Shown one piece after another: positions 32,121 through 44,119 of a stretch of 64,000 nt of DNA. The DNA lies in the NCBI GenBank assembly GCA_005656395.1, contig SRSI01000044.1:1798001-1862000 (forward strand). The letters run 5' to 3'. The position numbers and the translations under genes are program-made. Every line of letters begins with the position of its first letter. Within the stretch, counting starts at the first letter, position 1. The DNA comes from Strongyloides papillosus. Lineage: Eukaryota > Nematoda > Chromadorea > Rhabditida > Strongyloididae. The notes beneath the pieces were generated by a model that saw only the letters and a program-made list of their open reading frames with translations, was not told the DNA's origin and ran no database searches.

Positions 32121-35018
32121 TTATTTGGGTTGACTTTTTTCTAAATAAACTTCGAGAAGTCTTATCTGGGATCTATCAAATTTTACAAGATATTGATCAA
32201 CTTTTCCTCTACCACATTTATTAATTATAGATACCATACAAATAATTGTTCCTCTTCTAACTGAACTTGTTGTATGTCCTATACATTCAACGATATGTGG
32301 ACACACTTTTGAAAGATAAGGTATTGCTTCGGATAGAGGAATATATTCAAATACTTTCCCAAGAAGTTTTAACGCATTTGTTAATTGTTCAGAGTCATCA
32401 ACCTTCAGGTGTGGTATTAGTGTTTCAATTAATATTGATGCTGGTAGAAATTTTGCCATTGCATCAGAACAATTATCAAGTGCTTTGTGAATCTTATCAC
32501 TTCTTCTTTTTACGCTTATAAAACTTTTGATTAAGTATGCGTAATATTCTCCTAATCGAGAATGCTCTTTAGAAATAAGCTCTCTTAAAGCACAAGCAAC
32601 ATTTGTAACCAAATTATCATCGTCACCTGACAAATTTTGAATAAGAAGCATCAATGTTGATCCAAAATGAGTATCCCATAAAGTAAAACATTTGTCTTTT
32701 GTCAAGACCTCTAAAGCCTTTGCAGCTTGAGCTTTATGTGGAGAATCATTATCTGGCATCAATTCAGCTTGAATTGCTGTGATTATTCTATTTTGCTCCT
32801 CAATATCATACTTAAATTCAATTGGACTATTATAGTAGAATTTAGATGCATCATAGTCCAAATTTGAAGATGTAGACGAGGTGCTAGCTGGAGCAATATC
32901 ATGATTTCTATCTCTTCCATTGGTGTATGAAGGAGTGTAATTATTAGACGAATTAACATACTCCTTCATTTGTCCAATGACATTCTCCTGGCGTGTCTTT
33001 AGTGGACTCATTGAAGTTTTGCTTTTATTAATAAAACCCAATACTCTTTGACGTTGTTGGGGTGTTAAGTGATTATTTATCAACTCAGAAAGTGTTGCAG
33101 CATCCAAATTCAAGAGCTCCTTACAGATTGTTTCAACATCACTGGTAAACTGATCATTCTTACTAGACTCCAATATATGAAGTATCTTTAAAAATGATGG
33201 TACAAATGCTGCAGTACCACGAAGTGTTTGAGAATCCAAATTAGGAATAACTTCAGCATACTCCCTTAACAAAAGTTGTTTCGCCTTTACATGAGGACTA
33301 TGAAGAGGGTTCTGAAGATAAGCTGCCAATGATGCAAAGCGATCCTTAGGAGAAAATATTTTCTTAACTAATTCAAGAAGTTTTAGATGTGAACTTCTCA
33401 ACACTGGTTGTGTATCATTTGCCATCTTCATCAATATCCTTGGGTATATTTCATTTAAATGTACAACCAGATAATCACTATACTTTCTAAGTAAAACATC
33501 AAGTGTACTCATCAATTCACTGGTAGGACGATTCTGACTTTCTTTATACAACTTCCATAGACATTGAAAGGCTTTATCAATATCGAGATTGACTAAAGGC
33601 CTTCCATTCTCAAGAATTTGGTTTAATGCTGTTAGTGCTTCACGTTTATCACTTAAAGTACTACACTTATTAATAGCATCCATAAACGCAGCAGACTCCA
33701 TTCGAGCATCATTATCCAATTCAAAAGGCACTGCATTTATTCCAAGTCCCTGTCTGGAAGTAACTTTGGATATTTTAGATGATGACAGTGACTTTGGTGT
33801 TTCAGAGACCTTCATACGGCTGAAGTTCTTCATCAATCCTTTAGGAGATCCAGATCTACTGCCAGGTTGTGATGTTGATGGTATCCCTTGAGAATTCTTT
33901 GTCAACGAATTGACATTATTCCTACGTAGTCCAACAGTTCCAGCATTACTTCTCTGGAGTTGAGAAGATTTAACAAGAATAGGTGGTCTTGTGGCACTGC
34001 CATATTTACTTGTCATCATTGCCCTTCTTGCTGATGTCGCATCAATTTCACTGGTTGCACGAGCATATGTACTAGCACGAATAGATGAAGCTGTGTTAGG
34101 CTTAGAAGCTGAGACAGCATCCACGATTGACCGTGATGAAGACGATGTTGCAAGACCTCCATTCAATGATCTTTTCTTTGAAGCATCTAACATCTTAAAA
34201 ATTTTCTCAGCTTCATCTTTATATTTCTCCTCAAGCACATAGAAACAGTTCCGACCTTGTTCACGAACCTCAGGATCCGCGTCATTTATCGCCTTAAACA
34301 CACTATCGCAGATATTCCCCATTTCTTTTGATACCTCAGATTCATCCCAATTCTCCAAAATGGTTTTAATCATCATACTTCCAGATCTCCTAATTTCTCT
34401 AGATTTGTGTGTCATCGTCGAAGAAACTCGTTGGATAAGCTTATGACTCCGGACATATTTAGTAATATGAGTAAACAAGATAATTGCTGCCGTCGCCATA
34501 ACTTTAGCCGAGGATTGTACAACATTTATGGCAGGTTGAAATAATAAATCTACTATTCTATACATTTTTGCACCGAGTTCTTTACAGTATAGTGATATTG
34601 TGTATGCGGCTTCACGAACAACTTGAGAACGAAGATCTTTGATAGCTTTCTCGAAAGGGATCTCCAAACTCGGCAATATTTTATCCGTAAACTCTGGTAA
34701 TGTATGAGCATCACAAACAATAATTGACCGGAGGTGCTTCAACGCAAGAACACGTTTCTCCCAATCTATGTCAGAAGCATTTAGTCCAGGACATATCTTA
34801 TCATTAAAAAAAGACATCAATTCTGAACCATTGGCAATCTAAAATTTACTGGTCATAAAGGAAAAAAAATAATGAAATAAACTTACAGAAATTTTTGGAA
34901 CATTAAAAAAGTTGTTTTCAAAATCACTTAATGTACAAGCTCCAGCGGTTCCAGAATTTTTAGCACTAACACTAACAACTCTTAGCGCGGAAGGGCCTCT
35001 AGAACTTTTACCAGACAT
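32121..35018 (-). CDS. CLASP microtubule plus-end regulator
   Basis: Exons 35018-34887 and 34838-32121 join in phase 0 over a 48-nt intron (GTAAGT...TTTTAG), giving 949 residues. The first exon supplies MSGKSSRGPSALRVV... and FENNFFNVPKISIANGSEL, matching the conserved CLASP lead-in (human DFIKAFEDVP). The central TOG domain follows at about 45-290: DWEKRVLALKHLRSI, DLRSQVVREAAYTIS, SAKVMATAAIILF, SREIRRSGSMM, DADPEVREQGRNCF. A Ser/Arg-rich linker (about 300-390, with SRSGSPKGLMKNFSRMK) is the expected microtubule/EB-binding region. A second HEAT/TOG region covers about 390-560, and the C-terminal CLIP-interacting TOG-like domain 690-949. CLASPs suppress microtubule catastrophe and act at kinetochores and the central spindle; worm homologues are CLS-1, -2 and -3. 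Which paralogue this is cannot be judged here. Confidence 0.93.
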
Positions 35019-35206
35019 CTCAATTTATATACTCTACTTTTTTACAAGAATCTAATCAAAAAAAAGGGAATCTAAAAATCACAACATTAATAGATGGATG
35101 ATAATTAAAAATATGTGTATAGTAAATTAATTCAAATATTTGTCAAACACGTAAAACTACTAAAAATGATTACAATAAGTGATTACAATGAACCAATAAT
35201 CGATAG

Positions 35207-35566
35207 ATGACAAAAAGTTTAGAACACGGTGATACATTTTCGAAAAATCTTCTTTTACAGGTAATATCAAAGCTATCTCTTGGTCACTTCACTAAATACA
35301 CACTTCTAGAAGATTATAATTATATTACCATCGCAACTAAATTAAAACTTTATGTTTTAATTCGTAGAAACCGTACAAAAAAAATACACCCTTCATTAAT
35401 ATACTTTCCTAAAACTTCCTTTGACAAAACCAATACTTATCAAAAATGGATAAAACTTCTAATAGTCACGAAAAAAGGAATGATAAAAAAAATAATTGCA
35501 TTCTCATTACCCATCTATACCCTATCCATTGTTCTATACAATTTATTTCGAATTATATATATGTAA
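35207..35566 (+). CDS. Uncertain 119-codon reading frame
   Basis: ATG-started frame divergent from CLASP. The product begins MTKSLEHGDTFSKNLLLQVI, is rich in Lys, Leu, Ile, Tyr and Thr, has many basic residues in the middle, and ends in a hydrophobic segment (SLPIYTLSIVLYNLFRIIYM). No homologue recognised. Such a length is unusual by chance at this base composition, but other long frames in the deserts of this window are clearly not genes, so this is only a candidate. Confidence 0.22.
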   Translation: MTKSLEHGDTFSKNLLLQVISKLSLGHFTKYTLLEDYNYITIATKLKLYVLIRRNRTKKIHPSLIYFPKTSFDKTNTYQKWIKLLIVTKKGMIKKIIAFSLPIYTLSIVLYNLFRIIYM

Positions 35567-37275
35567 CTTTGACAAGATATAACTAAATATGATATATAAT
35601 GATAATATATTGTTAATGTATAGTGAAATACATGTAAAATAATATATAACCTTTCACAATTTATGGATATTGAATATCACATAAATGTATTTAAAATTAT
35701 TATTATCTATTACATACGCAAACAAAAAAAAAGTATAATACAATAAGTTGAATAGTTATAAAGTCAAACATTAGAAAAGAGTCAAAAAAAGGGAAATTCC
35801 ATTGTCATTTTTAGCATAATATTTTAAAATACAGAGCAATTGATTTGTGAAAAATAAAAAACAACATTAAAAGGAGAAAAAATTACCATATTAGATTTTA
35901 CGACATTTAAAAGAAAATCCCGTCAATAAAAAAAGTTATTTAAAAATAGTTAGTACTAATTTTACATAATCTTCTAATAAAACAAAAAAAAGACTAATTT
36001 ATAACCTAGATAAGCAAATTTTTCTCATATAATTCACAAATATAACAAAAGAAAACTCTAACAATGGAATGTGATAAGGGCAGCATAGACAAATTCCTGA
36101 TAAAATGCTAGAAAGAACCTTAAAATTTCCCATATAAGATTTAAACATAGAACGCAATTGAACGAGTATAAAGTGTTTTATCTACACAAAATACCAGCTT
36201 AATATTAACTTTAGAGGTAAATCTCGATAGCACCACTCTCAATTAAAAGTTATCTTGACATTAATAATAGTAATTTTATAGCAATGTAAAATAATGATGA
36301 TAAACTAAGCCATTACAACAGACACTTCAAACAATTTGCAATTTACTATTATTAAAATGCCTCCACGCACATAATAAAAAAGCCTGAGATGCACCTTTCC
36401 AAGCAATTTTTTAAGGCATTTGTTGTAGGAGTTGAGATATGGTTTCACTTGTATAATGAGGATTAAGCGCCATTATTTTTGACGGCTATTACAGAGGGGA
36501 AGTTTTTTTTCTTTTTTCCTATTATTGAAATATACCACCTGCCATCAGAAATATTATTGGCGTTCAAGTAGGTAATACCAAAAACTGATGTTACCTTTTA
36601 TTTTCTATTATTACTCGCAAATGATTTTGTAATATAATCCATTAACCAGATTTTCTTTGATCCTCTGAGTTTTTAAGAAGACACCCAAAGAAAGAGTTAC
36701 AAAGATGTTATCGGTAGAATAATCTTTATATGATCAATGAATTGGCAAATCAAAGTCTTTTCAAATACAATTCTTTCCACTTTTTTATTTATGGTCGATT
36801 TAACATTTTAACATAATGATTCATAACTCATCAAAGGATGACCGATATTAAAAATATGAAACTTTTGTCATATTTTTTTCTTTTCAAATTTTGAATAATA
36901 ATTTAACATACAACTTTACAATTATTTAGTCTTTCAATATTTAAAGGACATATATCAATCAACGTTTCCTTATCCCCCCTCTCAATATTGTATAGAACGA
37001 CAATTTCAAAAAGTTGTACAGAAAGTTCTCTCCTCTTTTTTTGTAATTTCTCTTAGTAGAAAAAGACACTTATCATAATGTGTTTATGTCTCTTAAATAA
37101 TGAATGAATAATCTCAAAAACTACAAAGGCATTTAAAACTTTTTTATATTAACAAAAATATATTAATCATCTAAAGATGTTGTCTTTATTTTTCAAAATA
37201 TAATGACAAATGTTGTGTATTAATGATACTTACACAACAGATGGAAATTAAACAAAAAATTAATATTTCTTTTGG

Positions 37276-37293
37276 ATATATATATATATATAT
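37276..37293. repeat. (AT)9 microsatellite
   Basis: Perfect alternating AT run of 18 nt, 3' of the chromodomain gene. Confidence 0.9.
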
Positions 37294-37478
37294 TTGTTTA
37301 TAAAAGGCCGCAATTCAGAACTAAGATATACTTTGATTATCTAGACAGAAAAAAATAGTAAAAGTGGTACTACTAGATTTTGTCTTATGATATACAGAAT
37401 TAAATAAAGGAGATAATTTAACATCCATTTACAAAAAAATAACAACAGTTAGATTGATACAATAACTCCTTTCTTTAA

Positions 37479-38690
37479 TCAAGGATTTAAGACAATGGCT
37501 TCCGTCAATTCACCATCTTCATTCCTAAATTGTGTTATCTCACCAGGATTATATCTAAATATGTGTGGTTCTTCGTCTTTTGAGAATGTTTGAGTTATTA
37601 TTGACTGAAAGGATAAGTTACCTGAGGATTCCATAGGAGGACTTACTGTTGTAGATCCATCATCTATATTACTTTCTGATGTTGTTGGTGATGATGAACT
37701 ATCATCATAATTCGTTATACTTCTATTTCCTTTCTTCTCTTTATCATGTTTCTTTTCATATTCACTATCACTTCTTTTTATTGTTTCTTTAACTAATTTT
37801 TTAACTATATCATTACTGGTACCGGATGAAGAATGTGATAAATTACGGGATCTTATAACTTTACTATGACGATTAGTACATATTGGTGGTATTATAATTG
37901 GCTCATTACTACTGCTACTATCTTCATCAATTGTTAATTCATTACTTCCAACACTAGACTCTTTCTTTGATTCTGATGTATCTTCATCATCTCGTATGTT
38001 TGTTGTCTCATTAACTATTGATGTTTCTTTTTGCAATACAGGCATATCTTCTAATTCACTTTGTATACTTTTGTTACATGATTCCTCAACTAAAGTTTCA
38101 TCCATAGTATCTTCATCATCGGCACAGGAAACACTACTCTCGTTATTGTCATCAATGCTTGCATCTTCTGTTGTATTACTTGTCGATGTTGTAGATTCTG
38201 ATTTATCAGTAAAATCACTTTCATTATCACTACTCTCAATTTCTTTTATTTTCTTTTTTTCTTCCTTTACCACATTAGTTATTTTTGCACTTGCTTCAAC
38301 AGCACTTTTTCGACTACTTTTTCGATTACCTACCACTTCATCATTTCCATCATCTTTAATATTCATACTACGACGTGTCATCTTTCTAGGTGGAATTGGT
38401 GTACATGCAGGTACACCAGAAGAGTGTCTTTTAACTGTACTAGCACTTTCTTTATGCTTTTTTTTACTTCTTTTACTTTCTTCATATTCTTGTATTAACC
38501 TTTCATCTAAAATATTGTCTTCTGGTTCCCATGTATTATGTTTAGGACCCCATTCTTTCCATTTTACAAGATATTCTTTTTTATTCTTTAATAAATTTTT
38601 AATTTTTTTTTAAAAATTATATACGTTTATTTAACATACCTTTCTGATTCTTGAATTTAATAATTTCTCGACAATATAGATATCTCCCAT
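37479..38690 (-). CDS. Polycomb-like (CBX) chromodomain protein
   Basis: Exons 38690-38640 and 38585-37479 join in phase 0 over a 54-nt intron; product 385 residues. The chromodomain begins at the very N-terminus: [17 protein letters not shown] then [26 protein letters not shown]. Aromatic-cage candidates are Tyr5, Trp26 and Trp29; a Trp at the third position, and NTWEPE.NIL, resemble Drosophila Polycomb and vertebrate CBX rather than HP1, which has Tyr there. Polycomb chromodomains read H3K27me3 for PRC1. The remainder is Ser/Asp/Glu-rich and disordered. The C-terminal [25 protein letters not shown] could be the counterpart of the short Pc box that binds RING1, but I cannot show it. No chromoshadow domain is visible. 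The intron acceptor is the unusual TTATTAAAG. A TTTTTTTAG lies 20 nt before the start, fitting trans-splicing. Confidence 0.85.
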
Positions 38691-41600
38691 TTTAAAATTT
38701 ATTTACTAAAAAAAATGTATTAAAACAAGTTTGGCAAAAAACACTTACTTCTTATTTTTCCAAAAACACAAATGAAGCCTTTGCGGTGTGTGTTGTAATT
38801 CTTAACCCCGCGCTCAATCAATACAATGAAATATAGAGTGTATATACACACATACATTCATTTATCTTCTTTAACTTTATATATGTATATATTTTTAAAA
38901 TGGCGGGTTGTAATCATTTTTATGTGTAGATGACTGGTAATAATCTTTCCCAATGGAAATAATGTATTTAAAACAACTTATTATTATTTTTTATGTTATT
39001 TTTTAAACATCTTGTCGTTAGGTACATTTTTTACGTATTTGCATTAACTTTAAATTAATATTTGATATGTATTTTGAAAAGTTTGTTGTAAAAATGAATA
39101 CACTGTATGTTTATTAAACGTTGTCATGTGATAAAAAAATATATATGATGTAATTTAATTAATGATCATTATTATGCATATGTAAATATATAAATTTTGT
39201 TATCAATTTTTTACTATCAATAAAATAGTATTGATATATAATAAACTATAATTAGAGTAATTTTTATGGGTAAAAAGAAATAAAAGTAAATGATAAATTT
39301 ATATAAGAAATATATAATTACTTTTAAAGTTGTAAAAATAGATCATTTTTATTGCATCATTAATTCTTAATTATTTTGACAAATGAAAATGTGAAGTAAA
39401 AAAAATCTTTTCGGCATTCAAATAAAAAAGATAATAGTTAATGACATTAAAAGAGACTTCCTGCAATGAAAAATAAGCATATACTTTAGAACTTCTCTTT
39501 TACTATAAAAGGTCATGCCTTATTATAATAATAATTTATTGGCGCTTACTGTATTAAAAGATAAAAAGGGAAACGTAAAAGTTACAATTACTAAAAAGCT
39601 CAATTAATTTGTTTGTATACATACTTAAGAATAGTATAAAATTAAACTACTCTCAAATGATATATATTTATATAAATATATATATTATTTATTTGACACA
39701 TCCAAATATGTACTAAGAGAGATAGAGGTCTTTATAATTTGATAAATAAGATAACAGGTAAAAGATAGGCTTATTGAATAAATGTCAATCATTTTTCAAA
39801 AAAATAATATATATGTGATTATATATTCTAGGTAATAATCCTTATTTGAGTTTTAAATACCTAAAATGTCATGAAATTTGTTAAAAATTAATTTCAATAA
39901 ATCATTCTATTAATAAAAATGTAGCAGGTGATGTGTAATGTAATGATATATACCAATTCATCTTACAATTATTACTCATTTTTCATTTATTATAATTTAT
40001 GATAAATATCTTTTATGAATTAACATGCATATACTTATATAATGTATTAAAGTAATAAAAAAAATTTTTTTATTAATAAGTTATTTTATATAATGTTATA
40101 ATCTTTTTGGTGTCTATGTTGTCTTTATCTTCTTTACTTGTTTATTACTAGTAATTTTTTTAGGTTATTATAAGGAAATTTACCTTTAAAAATATTACGG
40201 ATATATTCCTAGATATTTTTGAATACTTTAAAAGTATTTTAATTTAATGATTCCTACATAATTCTAGATAAAATAAACATTAAGATGTACTAATAGTGAA
40301 AAAATCAAATTTAATACGCATTATAGGGTATTAAACATAAAATTACGGTATTTATTGTGTAGGTTAATTAATTTCTGTTATATTGAAGGCAATACCCACT
40401 TCACAATCCATTTGTAAGTAATATACAATAAAATTGTAATGATTTATACTCTTAATGAGTAAGGTGTGTATCTACTTAAATTAATCTTCCACTAATACAA
40501 GCGTAAATAATTACTTAGTTAGGTATAAAAAAGTCTAAATTCAATTTTATATTAATAAACATATCATTTCCATCATATCAAGGTTAGAATTCCATTCAAA
40601 AACATAACAATAAACAATAATAATTTCATGCTTAATCAATTTATCTTTCATACTATCATTAATACATTCGCCGTTCTTTTATTAAACTTTTAATTATCAT
40701 TAAACTTTCATCCTTATCTTTGTTTGGCACCCCTACAGCATTCTCCTTTAATGGGCAATTAATTTGATATGGTAAAAAAAAATAAACAACTTTAAAGATT
40801 ATTTTTCATAAGAAGTATTTTTTTAAATTAATGTTTGATAATTAAAAGATTATTTCATATTAATGCACATATGTATAATCTAACAAAGTGATGTGTTAAT
40901 GAGGGAGTTTGATATGCTTAGTATCTAATTACAAGTAATGTAAATGTTAACGGTTCACTATATATATCTATAAAGGATTTAATAATGAAAGTCATTCGTT
41001 TTCATTAAAAAATTGTTTATTTAAACATAATTAATCAAAAATTTTCTCATTATCAATCTTTTTTTTTCATTTTTGTTATCACTTCTAATAGACCTATTAA
41101 AATGATATATGGATATTTAATGTGTGGTCAACAGTTTTATAAGATATAAAAGTGTTAAAAGCAACTGACCAGAAGAATATATGAATAGTTAGATGGAATA
41201 TATGATATATATGTATATTATTTATTTTTGGTCTGTTAACTCTAATGTGACATAAGGCCCCTATAGTATACTTCCTTATAATAATAATCTCTTTAAATAT
41301 TATAATTTACCATGAAAAAGAATAATTTCATAATTGACTTATCATGAATTACTTTAACTTAATCATTAAAATCCTTTTTGCAACAATTTGTAAAAATATA
41401 TTTTATGTGACAAATTAACATTTAATGTAAATGACATAAACTTTAATTAAACAGATATATCTGATTTATAAAAAAAGTGTTATAATATGTTATTATTAAT
41501 CGGATGATCTTTTTAAAGATTTCTTCTTTTTATTACAAATAATCTTCTTCGTTACGTCTTTAGGCAGTGTAAAATTATTTAAATTAAAACAAATTAAATT

Positions 41601-41747
41601 GCAAAATATCAACTAATAACTTTCCATTTTTATCAAATTACAGTATTGTGATATCATTCACTTAACCAATAAAAATTTTAATAGAATCATTTATATACTA
41701 TCATGTATCTTATCTAACCTAAAGACAAAACATTAATGCAAAAGGCA

Positions 41748-41758
41748 ATCGGCATTTT
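41748..41758 (+). repeat. ATCGGCATTTT motif, copy 3
   Basis: Exact copy preceded by GGCA and followed by ATCAAAAA. Copy 2 also has GCA before it and ATCAAA within a few bases after it. Function unknown. Confidence 0.4.
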
Positions 41759-42474
41759 ATCAAAAAAAAAGATCATAAATATGCCCTTTAAATAAATAAA
41801 TACATATTCATTAAAATCCTCTTTGTATTACCATCAATGTATTAGTAACAATAAAAGTTACTACTTAAAATCAATTACTAATTAATTTTAATATGTCATT
41901 CATTACAGTAGATATGTACTAATAAACCTTTTCAAAAATAATTGATCTTTATTGTTTCTTATTCTTTTATTTAAAAAATCGAAATCATCTAATTCAATTA
42001 AACTCTTTTTACACCTTTTTACAATAAAAATCATATTATCTAATATTATTAATCAATTAATTAGATATTTAATTTTAGTAAGTACATTATCATTTTATCT
42101 TTTTTATTATTCTTTGATTTGCCAGTTTATCTCTTCCAATCACAATAAAATATAAATAAATCATTAAATTTTAAGTAGTATATAATAAATGGTATAAAAA
42201 TTACATTATATCTATAATTAATTTTTCCTCCTTTTTTTAGTTAAAATTTTTCTAACCTTTTATGTGGTAATTAATTATTTTTTCTTTCATGTATAATGAT
42301 TATCTCATCTTCTCATGCTATACATTAAATATACTTTACTACGCCCATTTTTAAAAAGTTTATGGGAAAAATTGTTCTATATTACTGTCTAACATAATTT
42401 CCGCTCTTCTATATCAACATTTTATATTAACTATAGATAATTGAAAAAGCAATCATTAAGATAGAGTATAAGAA

Positions 42475-42550
42475 TGGAGGGTATATAGATGAACATCAAA
42501 CACATAAGTATATTTAAAAGTAGGCTGTTTTATATTATTTTTACCCTCCA
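42475..42550. repeat. Inverted repeat TGGAGGGTA / TACCCTCCA
   Basis: Perfect 9-bp arms at 42475-42483 and 42542-42550, 58 nt apart. Further inside, TATA/TATA and GAAC/GTTT could pair after an asymmetric loop. Unusually G+C-rich for its surroundings. Not a clean microRNA hairpin. Confidence 0.4.
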
Positions 42551-44119
42551 ATAAGGCTTCATATAAATGTCTATCCAGCCCCTTACACTTTTAATTTATG
42601 TATCCTTTATACTAACGTTCATACTTCAAACAGTCCTCCATACTCTCTACTACTTTTTCCTTTCCTCTCTATCTATATCTTTTAATCCCATCAAATATAA
42701 TAATAACTATCTCCTGTCGTCTTTTTTTTCTAAAACATATACATTTAAATATGTATATATTGGCGCAGTGGCAAGTTGCGTTTCAAAACCCCAGTTGACT
42801 AACTTCTATATGTAAATGTAATGTAAAAAGAATCTTTCGCTTACTCATTATTCTTATTTCTCTCACACCCTCTTACTCCCTAACCACAGTAACTACAACA
42901 TTTTATTATGAAGAAAGTGGGTAAAACATATTTATAACATTAGGAAAGCATTTTATAAATAAATAGGCGTGGATACTTTTTATTTTTATAATGAATATAC
43001 ATACATATTATTTATATACATATGCATATTTCTTTCTCTACAATGGTTAGACTCTCCCTAAAAAGTTTGTCTAACAGTTAAAGTGATGGCTGTATAGTTA
43101 GTATTCATTTCATTATTACATTTTTCGATAGTGTTAGATGGTTGTTGTAGTACGGCCAGCCTCGTCGCATTCGATGTGTATGTGTTTTCAAACATACATA
43201 TAATGATGGTGGAGAATAAAAGAAATTTATTGGTGTTGAAGAGTAGTTTTGTCCAATCAGTTGAGCATCACTGTCCTTCTTTTTATAATATAATATTATT
43301 AATATCTAACGTATATGTATTTAAATATATATACATATCCTTTATATTATGGATTTTTCTATTTATTTTTTTTTTTCTGAAAAATAATTTAAACATTCAA
43401 TATTTTATATTAATGGAAATCAAATTTTTATATTTTCTTGTCGTTTTTATATGAAATAGTTTGATAAATTAATCATCAAAGGACAATTTTGATGTCTTTT
43501 GTTCTATCACAAACCCACTTTTTCACTTTATCTTACTTTTATAATATTTTCTGTATGTATATTTTTTTTATCTATAATAAAAGAGAATATTTATATATTA
43601 GTTAGTCATCCTGAAAAGAATCATACTGTACAAAAATACTTATAATAGTGAGGTTTTTTTTCTTTTTCAAAGTAGTATTTATTTTTATTTATTATTAATA
43701 AAAATATAAACGCTAAAATCTTTTTACTAGTTCTTTTACATTTTTATAACATACATACATTTTGACCTAAGATTTCTCTAGATTTTTTGTTATTGATACA
43801 TCATATAGATAGACTATTATACTGAAAGGAGTTTCTTTCTTTATCATTATTGTAAATTGACTATATATATTTTTTTTATATTTGGTGACAGCCTATGTAA
43901 TATATCAATATCAATATTATTATTACTTCATCATTCATGATAGATTTCTTTTTTATACATTATTGATCGTATTGCTTCCTATCTTTGGCATTTTATTAAT
44001 ATTAATGTTATTTTTTTCTATAAATATTTTAGTTGACCTTTGGAAATATATTATTAAAATATTTATTTTTAGGAAAATTATTCTAATAAAAATTATACCG
44101 TTTATATAATAATAATAAA

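Larger units (their letters stand above)
35019..37478. other. Intergenic region between CLASP and the chromodomain gene
   Basis: About 2.5 kb; the rightmost part is the 3' side of the chromodomain gene. A segment at about 36330-36500 is less A+T-rich (around AATGCCTCCACGCAC and TTAAGCGCCATTATTTTTGACGGC) and may be regulatory or a long 3' UTR. An (AT)n run lies at 37276-37293. One 119-codon frame is listed separately. Confidence 0.5.
38691..44119. other. 5.4-kb gene desert between chromodomain and PCGF genes
   Basis: No supported gene. A G+C-richer patch at 38770-38830 (CCCCGCGCTC) probably belongs to the chromodomain promoter. The third ATCGGCATTTT copy is at 41748 and a shortened TCGGCATT at 39411. 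An inverted repeat lies at 42475-42550. The 42840-43260 stretch is pyrimidine-rich and then relatively G+C-rich, and may be the 5' region of the PCGF gene. Open frames at 41952, 42567, 43131 and 43882 are low-complexity or lack a proper start. Confidence 0.5.

Noticed and set aside
39165..39185. TATTATGCA resembling miR-60
   Set aside because: Only the seed matches and the flanks form no hairpin.
41560..41590. AGGCAGTGT resembling the miR-34 seed
   Set aside because: The match ends after 9 nt and no complementary arm lies within 80 nt on either side.
42755..42800. tRNA-like phrase (GCGCAGTGG...TTTCAAAACCC)
   Set aside because: No cloverleaf: the A-box and B-box consensus and the acceptor stem are missing.
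42567..42815. 82-codon plus-strand frame beginning with ATG
   Set aside because: Pyrimidine-rich DNA giving Leu/Ser/Phe/Tyr low complexity; no family resemblance or splice context.
43131..43454. 107-codon plus-strand frame
   Set aside because: Begins with GTG, has no ATG for about 24 codons, and becomes a run of Ile/Phe/Tyr/Leu typical of A+T-rich non-coding DNA.
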